DNA from: Suillus spraguei
Taxonomy: Eukaryota; Basidiomycota; Agaricomycetes; Boletales; Suillaceae
DNA length: 64,000 nt
Direction: 5' to 3'
Assembly (NCBI GenBank): GCA_016800925.1
Contig: JABCPU010000094.1
Span: 124,001-188,000, forward strand
The position numbers and the translations under genes were made by a program. Of this stretch, positions 57,101-64,000 are shown piece after piece (the first letter of the stretch is position 1; each line of letters opens with the position of its first letter). A model generated the notes under the pieces. That model was not told the DNA's origin, ran no database searches, and saw nothing but the letters and a program-made list of their open reading frames with translations.

Positions 57101-58008
57101 GAGAAGTACAGCGCTTCAGGTTCACCGTCGAGCCTCCATGGAATCCTGCAGTCCCTTCCCAGGTTTGGCACCATCGAATCTGGTGGAAAGTCGATGCCCA
57201 CTCGCCAGAAGACTTCGACTGGCTAGTCGACTACCTCGGCGATGTTTGTTCCAGTGACCAAAATACAGCAGGCAACATCCTTGTACTGCTGAGTAGTATG
57301 GAAGTGAGCTGCAGCCCCGCTAAACAACGTCCGTTCATCGAGGCGCTCATCACCTGCATGGGCAGCAGCATGCCTCCCCGTTTACGTCATGCTGCCCTTC
57401 GCGCTATTTGCAGTTCCCGAGAAGTCTTGGCCTCCATCGACGTCGTTGATGATGCGGACATGGTTTTGACCAATTTGTCCCGTGCTATCCTTACCGCGGT
57501 TTGTCCGCAACCAGATGTAACACCCACCAATGATAGTCCTGACTGCTTCTTCTATGATGAGCGAGACTTGTGCTATCTCAAATTGATCTTTTCTCTGGCG
57601 AGGAATTCCTACTGGCGCCCCCATTTGCATTGCCAGATGGATCGGGCCATTAGGATGATCGAAGAGTGCTGCAATTCAGGCAGCTCGCATACCTTCTACC
57701 TCATTGGTTTCTTCCTCCGAATGAGATCTGAAGAGGTGTCCGCCACATCACTCAGCTCTATCAATTGGTTTCAATTGCGGGACATGTGCCTAAAGGCATG
57801 GTATTGGGCTTTTAGCATAACTGACGACGCACGCTGTGTCGAATTCCTTCCCGTTCTTGTGGAAGAAACAAAGGAGTATGAGGTGCGTTCAGGGCGTGAT
57901 AGGGAGCAACTCGTCGAAAATGTGGAACGTCTTATGCGCAACCTGGAAAGGCATAGCAACCAGGGAGATGTTGAGAAGTTGAGAAGTATGATCAAAGGCA
58001 TGTTCTAA
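54135..58008 (+). pseudogene. DUF6535-family membrane protein gene, interrupted by a LINE
   Basis: Start 'MSRSSVTSKRSRRRSKDSSR', then short exons (introns gtgagt..., gtaagt..., gtgagc...) to 'YNGDMDVMLIF' / 'SGLFSAVSSAFIVAMESNLS' / 'LLAQLVQIG', the DUF6535 start. After the insertion it continues 'IQSIAYASLSFSLLAAFGAV', 'KQWLGYYKS', 'GIVTWYFDAVVQSFPILLQF' and several hydrophobic helices; then a long helical C-terminal region (55919-58008). A frame break of one base lies near 55320 ('YG' to 'RGSEEE') and another near 56805. With the 132-bp LINE removed the exon reads through. The family is large in Agaricomycetes and has no known function; likely an integral membrane protein. Confidence 0.8.
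55069..55200 (-). mobile_element. Very short LINE 3' end (132 bp) in a DUF6535 exon
   Basis: Minus-orientation copy of the LINE tail: ~20 T, then the reverse complement of 50665-50775, nearly identical. Perfect 12-bp target duplication atagccagtatt (55057-55068 and 55201-55212). Confidence 0.95.
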
Positions 58009-59229
58009 AGATATCGTATCTTCTACGTCTCGACCCAAGCTTCAAAGTAATCAGTCCGCGCGTTTCACTGATGCGAGGAGCTTTACTCTTCGCATTCGAA
58101 ACGCGCCGATACATTTCCTTTTACGACGTTTACCTTGTACTTAGACGCTTAGTTCCTTATTATCACGCCACCAAACGACTTCGACGTTGTTTTGATTCCC
58201 TTGCTCATAATCTCCCTTTCACCGTCGTCGTCTGTCCCTTTGTCATTGACGCTCCCTTTCATCTTCACGAACACACTCTCACAACGAATATCTCGGTTTA
58301 CCATTCTTTTATGCTCATTCTGGTTAATGAGTCACTCTACAACATATATAGGTAGTTCATGTACTCTCGTCTGAATAGCAGAATATCACGCAGTATTTTC
58401 CTGCTCAAATCACGCAGAAAGTCCAAACGAAGTCATACGTCTATTCCTTTTGCGCTATAACGAACTCTGTCTCACAACTTGCCTCGAAACATTCCCCTTC
58501 TGAACTCGCCAACAGCCTTACAATGTTGGGGTAATTGGACATATATTATTAGTTCCCTTCAATGTCATTACGAGTCAAGGGATAGGAGGAAGCAATACAA
58601 GGAAGCTTGAAAATAGACGAGATAAGGAATTTCAGCACTTTGACTTGACGGTCGCCGGTCTGACGTGTAATGCAAAGGCTCACGACAAGCATATATAATC
58701 ACCGTCGGGAACTCCACGCACTGACTATACACAGTTTCTAGCAAAGTTGTGCTTGACCACCTGAACAATCCGTTTATCAGACTTCTCCACCAGAAACATA
58801 GAACTCGATTCAGCAGATATGATTCCATTCAAGGACGCTGATGAGCCATTCTATTATCGAGCTACTATCGTTCTCGCCAATTGTAAAACTGTACTATGCA
58901 ACCTGAAGAATACTAGTTGTGTCATCGTCAGCGCCAAAGATGTGCAATGACGAATATGCAATCGCTTCCACTCACTTTTACGGCTGCATTTGCACCAAAT
59001 TACGATCAATGGGCTTCTAGAAGTCGACAAGGCGAAGATCCGGGCAAAATTTTGTAAGCGGCGTCTGAGCTACGTACTGACAGGTGTCGGAGAGTCGTGT
59101 TTCTCTGGCCAGGCTGTTAATTAAAATCAGCCATCCAAGTGAAGTAAGAACATTTCATGCATGATGAAGAGGCGAAATTGTGTATTCAGTATTTTACAAC
59201 TAACAATCCAATTGTAGAGGTGAAATCAG
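58009..59229. other. Intergenic with a diverged LTR-like stretch (58150-58530)
   Basis: Pyrimidine-rich sequence, a TATA-like 'acatatataggtagttc' near 58340 and 'cgcagaaagtcc' resemble 6560-6800. The rest (58540-59229) shows no gene. Confidence 0.35.
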
Positions 59230-59735
59230 CGGTGGAGGGCTGCGTGTGGAATATAATCTTGCCTCGACTCGAAAGTTCAGACCGGCCAGTGTATGCGAGG
59301 ACTGTTGTAGCTTAAGTTGCATTACATTAATGAGCTGGTTCGTATTCTCCTGTTTATTCTGTATCGTTTCTTGTATGGTATCGAGAATGTACTGACATCG
59401 ATTATCATATTCTCCGCGTCACTCGGGTGACCGGAAACATACAGAGAACCAGTCAAAATAATCAGGATAGTTGTTCCTGTGCGGATAGAATCAAAAAGAT
59501 CCTGAAGGTAGATATGTCAATGCACCTGTGTCCAACGTTAATTTGGATATTTTGCCTGTGGCTGCTTCAACTGAGCGAATGAGCGAGAGGTGGTTAAATG
59601 TGCAGAAAAACAACGACACCATTAATGTACCTCTCCTAATTGATGCGGCGCACCGAGGTGAAAATCGCAACATTGATATTGATTTGTTGAGGCTGCAGTG
59701 AAGTGACAGGGATACCGTAATAGCTGTCGCAGTTG
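59230..59735 (-). pseudogene. Prefoldin subunit 5, decayed tandem copy
   Basis: All exons of the neighbouring gene can be traced in order but with numerous substitutions, lost stop codon and shifted frames: last exon at 59240-59400, third exon near 59410-59475, first exon near 59650-59700 ('LQPQQINI'). Confidence 0.8.
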
Positions 59736-59901
59736 GACTCGCACGTCTGGTGCTGTTGTGATCGATTCTCCAAAAATGTGCCAAGATAAGATTGATCGAG
59801 TTCTACAATTTGTATTATGCCGACGTTTATCCGTACGTACGCTGCAGGCTACCGGCCTCCTAGTATGTATGTATGGTGCAATCTTACCTCGCCTCGAAAG
59901 T

Positions 59902-60549
59902 TTAGACCTTGGTGGGCTGTGCCTGGGACTGCTGCAATTTGGCTTGCATTACATTAACGAGGTAGGTCATATTCTCCTGCTTCTTCTGTATCGTTTCTTG
60001 TAACGTATCAAGATTGGTGCGAATGTATTCCACTTTTGTTTCATAGTATTTTGTGGCTTGGGCCCGAGACTGTACGGTCGTCTAATTAGCAGTGGAATGC
60101 AACATATGACCTAGTACATGCCTTCTTCACGTAATACCCTGTACCGACGTCGACGATCACATTCTCTGCGTCACTCAGGTGACCAGGAACATACAAGGAG
60201 TTGGTCAAAGGGACGAGGATGGTCGTTCCTGCAAGGAACAGAGTCAAGTAAGAGCCTGAAGACGAAATGCCGATGTACCTTTGTTTTGAGGTTTGACTTC
60301 TCCGACATTCTCAATACATGACTTAAACTTCGCTTGTGCCTGCTTTAGCTGAGCGAATGAATTCGTGAGGTGTTCAGCTCCTACACTGCAATCAGAGATG
60401 CAGAAACACAACGATATCATCAAGGTACCTCTTCTAGCTGGCGGCGCACATCAGATAACTGTTGGGATGTCGAGATCAGCAACATTGATTTGTTGAGGCT
60501 GCCGTTGAAGTGGTTGAAGCCATCGCGGATTGAGTGTGACAGGATTCAT
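59902..60549 (-). CDS. Prefoldin subunit 5 (two apparent frame breaks)
   Basis: Prefoldin is the cytosolic jellyfish-shaped co-chaperone that passes actin and tubulin to CCT. Four exons: 60549-60429, 60380-60279, 60228-60122, 60081-59902. Motifs: '[10 protein letters not shown]', '[12 protein letters not shown]', '[17 protein letters not shown]', '[17 protein letters not shown]' and '[13 protein letters not shown]', then the C-terminal helix '[20 protein letters not shown]'. Last intron is GC-AG (gcatgt). Frame breaks: one extra base in the G run at 60464-60466, and one missing base near 60370-60376. Conservation of the rest suggests a functional gene with sequence errors or a very young pseudogene. 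The start ATG 60549 is tentative. Confidence 0.8.
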
Positions 60550-60637
60550 GTGACAGATGCGTCCTGTGACATTAATACTGCGTGAGACTCTATGAAACAG
60601 TTGCTGCCTGCAGCAGCCTGTGCATGCGGCTGCAACC

Positions 60638-62768
60638 ATGTCCATCGACGCCATCGACTCAAGAGGAAGAGTACCTCAGGATATAGGTCTGTTATGAAGT
60701 CTAAAGCTGCAAGGGTTTGACTGACATGCAGCTATTCAGTTGCTATCTTCCACGCTTCGTTTCACCCGACGAAGGGTAATCTGGTGGACTGGTTTTAAAG
60801 GCCAGCGATGGTTTGTTCACAATTTTCATATCGGTTAGCAACTTAAACGAGCTTCAGACCTTGAGCTCGACGGTGTAGAATTCAGCACCCTCCCAGTGGC
60901 CTCCACCTTGTAGACCAGGATGTGTGTATGTGCCATGCGCCCATGTCACAGCCCTACTTATCGGAGTTCAATAGATACTTCACCAAGGATACCCATTCCG
61001 GTGTATGTGTTTTCCGTCGACGACGGACCGCTGAACACGGCCACCGGGGGTTTCGGCTGACGTCTCTTGGAGTTCTATTGGCCAAATCTACCCGGTCTCG
61101 TCCGTGGCGGCATGTCTCTGCCCTTCGGGCTTTAGCCGACTCTATCTATCGCTCGCTAGAAACAAGAGGCGTTTTAGAGCCATCCGAAAGCGACTGGGAA
61201 CCTGCTCGTGTTTTTTTCGAAGAGCGCAAGGTTCGACGAGTAGATCTCAGTGGTGCTGGCGAATGGTATGGTTGGAGTCATGAACTCGATAATGTGCGAT
61301 GTAACATAACTCTAGCCTTGTGTTTGGCTGACCGCAATATACAGCCGGATCCAGAATTTTCTCGTTTTAATCCCACCATGCACCTCTCACACTTGTTGCG
61401 CATTTTAGGACCTTCGGCATTGACGTTGTACAAGCACGTCCTCGGGCGACAGAGAATACTTATATATACACTTCCACCGGTTGAAGCCGCATGCATACTT
61501 TGTCAAGTGGCTGCGGACATCTGCTACGCAGCCAACTTGACCCACTAACTAATGGCATCAATGAAAATGACCCAGCGACGCAGTATTATACTAGGCTTAA
61601 AGGCAAAACACAAGAGGGTATTCATGTACTTGGCATGGTTACTCTCAGCGACCTTGACAAGATGGATCGCGAGGGCAAAACTGGTCGGGGTTGGGTTGCT
61701 TGTAAGTGGTGACAATATGGTTCTCGGGGTGCCCCTCATTCTGATTTGAAAGGCACGACTGATGCCATTTTCCTGGACAAACCATCTTACTACGACCTTC
61801 TAATCGATCTAACGACATCTACGCCCTCCAAAACTTCACGACCAACCCTGTACCTCTCAAAGCCGCAGCCCGCAGCCACCTGGTTCCAAAGGGCCTACGC
61901 ATCGCTTGACTGTCTTTCGTTTCGCGTGGAGTGATATAAGGCTGGTACATATGATTTGCAATCGTGTCTCTGTATACGCGTTGAACACACCTGACAGTGG
62001 AATGAGCTTGAACGCATTCTGCAGCTGGACGGCGATCAATGTGCACAGCCATGTTGCCGCCCTTCATTTGAAACCGATGCAAGAAGTAAACCCTCATTTT
62101 CGTGGACAGATCCTTGGAGAATATATGAAGACGTGTGTATTGTATGTGCTGGGCTCTGGATGGGGTCCTGGCGCGGTAACTCAGTTGCGTCTTATTCCAC
62201 CGGCAACGGATCCCTCGCCAACTGGGGCAGCGTCAGATTGGAAGGCGACGATGACCTTACTGTTGATGGCACATTTGTGCGTAACCTGGGTATGGGGATT
62301 GAAGGGTGTCCCGGCGGAAGCCAAAACTCAAAGGGAATGAGAAGGTCCAGCGGCATGACTTGGCCAGGAAATACTAGTGGTGACCGTCGCCAGCCTTCGT
62401 CATCTTCTGCTGCTACGCGATCCATGCCACAGTTATGCAGCAATGGTAACGACACGGATCCAGAAACCAACGAACGACGCGATCGTCAGATTCTAACGAC
62501 ACTTGCCCTACTTCAAACATTCCACGCCAACACCAGTTTCCAACTCTCTCGTCTAGTTGATCTACTTCCTTCTGTCACCTCCGGTACGCCAGAGACTTCG
62601 ATAATCTACATTACTCCAAAAGATATGGTATCGTTCGAGCTTGGCCCTCTAAGCTCTCTTGATGCCCGTTATCTAGAGTGGTTAGCTGACGAGTATGGCG
62701 CAGGGTCGCAGATCGTAGTGAAGAGGGGATGGAAGGATTTATTTGGAATGATATTTGGCTTTGGTTGA
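60638..62768 (+). CDS. DENND11/LCHN-like (DUF4484) protein, several frame breaks
   Basis: DENN-related protein; fungal members are poorly studied and may act in membrane traffic. Exons: 60638-60686 ('MSIDAIDSRGRVPQDI'), 60740-60810 ('VAIFHASFHPTKGN'), 60858-60923, 60974-61701, 61753-61944, 61998-62768. Conserved blocks: 'RGFRLTSLGVLLAKSTR', 'LRILGPSALTLYKHVLGR', 'IHVLGMVTLSDLDKMD', 'TDAIFLDKPSYYDLLIDL' and the end 'LEWLADEYGAGSQIVVKRGW'. The frame breaks near 60792, 60893, 61525 and 61880, each fixable by about one base. Its ATG lies 89 bp from the start of prefoldin 5 on the other strand, so the two share a short promoter. Family call is from memory of conserved blocks. Confidence 0.7.
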
Positions 62769-63041
62769 CTAACATTCACTCGCTGAGAAGACGCGATGTT
62801 TTATATTTATCGATCTACTTTTTTGGCGCCATGATATTCCACATAAATGTCCTATTAGACCCCTTGAGACCTTATTTATGTCTCAGATTTAGATCCGACC
62901 AAACCCACAGCTTGCTGACTAAGTATGTCCACGAACGCGATGTGGGCCGCACTAGACTGAGAGCTGTATCTGTCCCACGACGAACAGCTACATCGAAAGC
63001 TATCCTCTTCTTCCTCGTAATAATCTTCTACTGCATAGTGA

Positions 63042-64000
63042 ATGGCAGAGAGCAAGGTAAGCTCAACGGGATTTCTGAGCGTCTTCTCACCATTTAACTT
63101 TCGTCACCATGCTACGTTGCAGGGTCCCACAACTACCGGTTCAGTGAACAAGCTCGCCATGTCTCGAGCACTTGGAGCTGCATTTTTAAGCCACCAAGTC
63201 GAACAGCTAGAGAAATCAGTTACACGTGGGCCAGCATCTGGAAACTGGAGGGACCGTCGTCATCCGCAAGCCGACTTGGGTAATACCAACCGTCGCGGTG
63301 TTATCAACCATGCACCCAAACAGCGCCCATCTTCAGGCAACAGGTCCGCGAAGAAGCCTGCCGCTGAAGCTGTACCTGAAAGAGAGCACAATGAGGTCAA
63401 GGTGCAAAAGCCCAGGAAATCGAGCGAGGAGACGAGGGGTGAGAAGGATGCTGATATAGTAGTGGTCGATGCGAGCGTATTGGTACATGCCCTCCACCAG
63501 GTGAAGAAATGGTGCAGAGATGGACGCGATGAAATTGTTATTGTTCCGCTCGAAGGTCAGTCGGGATGTTGCAAGTATTTTGTCAACTGACGTGAGGTGG
63601 CTTAGCCTTGAACACGCTTGATTTACTCAAGAAGGGAACAAGTCCTCTTGCACAGCGCGCGCGGTCAGCCTCACGAATCTTGGAGGCTCAAGTTGGCACA
63701 AATCCTCGTATCCGTGTCCAGCGGGATGATGCCTTCGTTCCGTGGGACCGCATCGAGTTCAAGGACTTGTCACCAGATGATGATAAGGACAAAACTGCAT
63801 CTCAGCCACTCCACCTCTCTGGTTCTCCAGAGTGGGTTCGGCGCATGATCTGCTGTGCACGTTGGGAAGTTGACCACGTCACTGAGACCCCCGTGCTTCA
63901 ACGAACGACAAACCGACAGTTGTTCTTGCTATCCTTTCCCCTTCTGCTGCCTCAGCTCAGGTCGGTCGAACTGAGGCAATGCCCGAAGTCTCCTCTCCGG
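63042..64000 (+). CDS. PIN-domain protein, 5' part (runs off the window)
   Basis: Exons 63042-63056 ('MAESK'), 63123-63555 and 63606 onward. A basic, low-complexity N-terminus leads to a PIN nuclease fold start, 'DADIVVVDASVLVHALHQV' with the first acidic residue, then 'IVIVPLEALNTLDLLKKG' and 'AQRARSASRILEAQ', and 'DDAFVPWDRIEF' as in SMG5/6-EST1- or Swt1-type PIN proteins, which cleave RNA. The remaining acidic residues lie beyond or near the edge. Near 63900 the better frame changes ('NDKPTVVLAILSPSAASA'), again one base. Promoter region is the ~270 bp after the DENND11-like stop. Confidence 0.75.

Overview
This window is eukaryotic and almost certainly comes from a mushroom-forming basidiomycete (Agaricomycetes). 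Genes are split by many ~45-70 bp introns with GT...AG ends, and the gene families are ones expanded in that class: DUF6533 seven-TM proteins, DUF6535 proteins, NACHT NTPases and chromodomain Ty3/Gypsy elements. No prokaryotic operons, CRISPR arrays or tRNA/rRNA genes were seen. Layout: (1) 0-7.9 kb is transposon relics (Gypsy pol tail, LINE tail) around a tandemly duplicated 1.9 kb unit carrying a DUF6533 seven-TM gene. (2) 7.9-15 kb is a gene island: a decayed phosphomannose isomerase, an intact ribosomal protein eL42, a long low-complexity protein, a Cdc42-like Rho GTPase and a tiny putative secreted peptide. (3) 15.8-22.3 kb holds gene relics (NACHT, histidine acid phosphatase, a second Cdc42 fragment) and a third DUF6533 gene. 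(4) 22.3-31.3 kb is non-coding repeats, a solo LTR, and a 5.4 kb Gypsy element with two 475-bp LTRs but no reverse transcriptase, abutting the 3' part of a cysteine-cluster gene. (5) 31.3-44.9 kb is a gene-free block of satellites in opposing orientations, including ~18 copies of a ~172-bp unit, mixed with relatives of one LTR family. (6) 44.9-53.6 kb is a Helitron RepHel gene opened by a solo LTR, a Tc1-type transposon and a second solo LTR that itself contains a LINE; target-site duplications let the nesting order be read. (7) 53.6-64 kb is genic again: a DUF6535 gene with a recent LINE insertion in an exon, three copies or fragments of prefoldin subunit 5, a DENND11/LCHN-like gene and the start of a PIN-domain gene. 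Two themes run through the window. Several conserved genes show one-base frame breaks (isomerase, Rho GTPase, prefoldin, DENND11-like, DUF6535, Helitron, Gypsy), often in short homopolymers. Either the assembly keeps single-base deletion errors or this repeat-rich locus is decaying; read mapping would decide. Second, housekeeping genes have been copied and shredded locally (Rho, prefoldin 5), which fits a recombination-prone, transposon-rich region. All exon boundaries were read by eye from splice consensus and family conservation; no alignment or database search was run.
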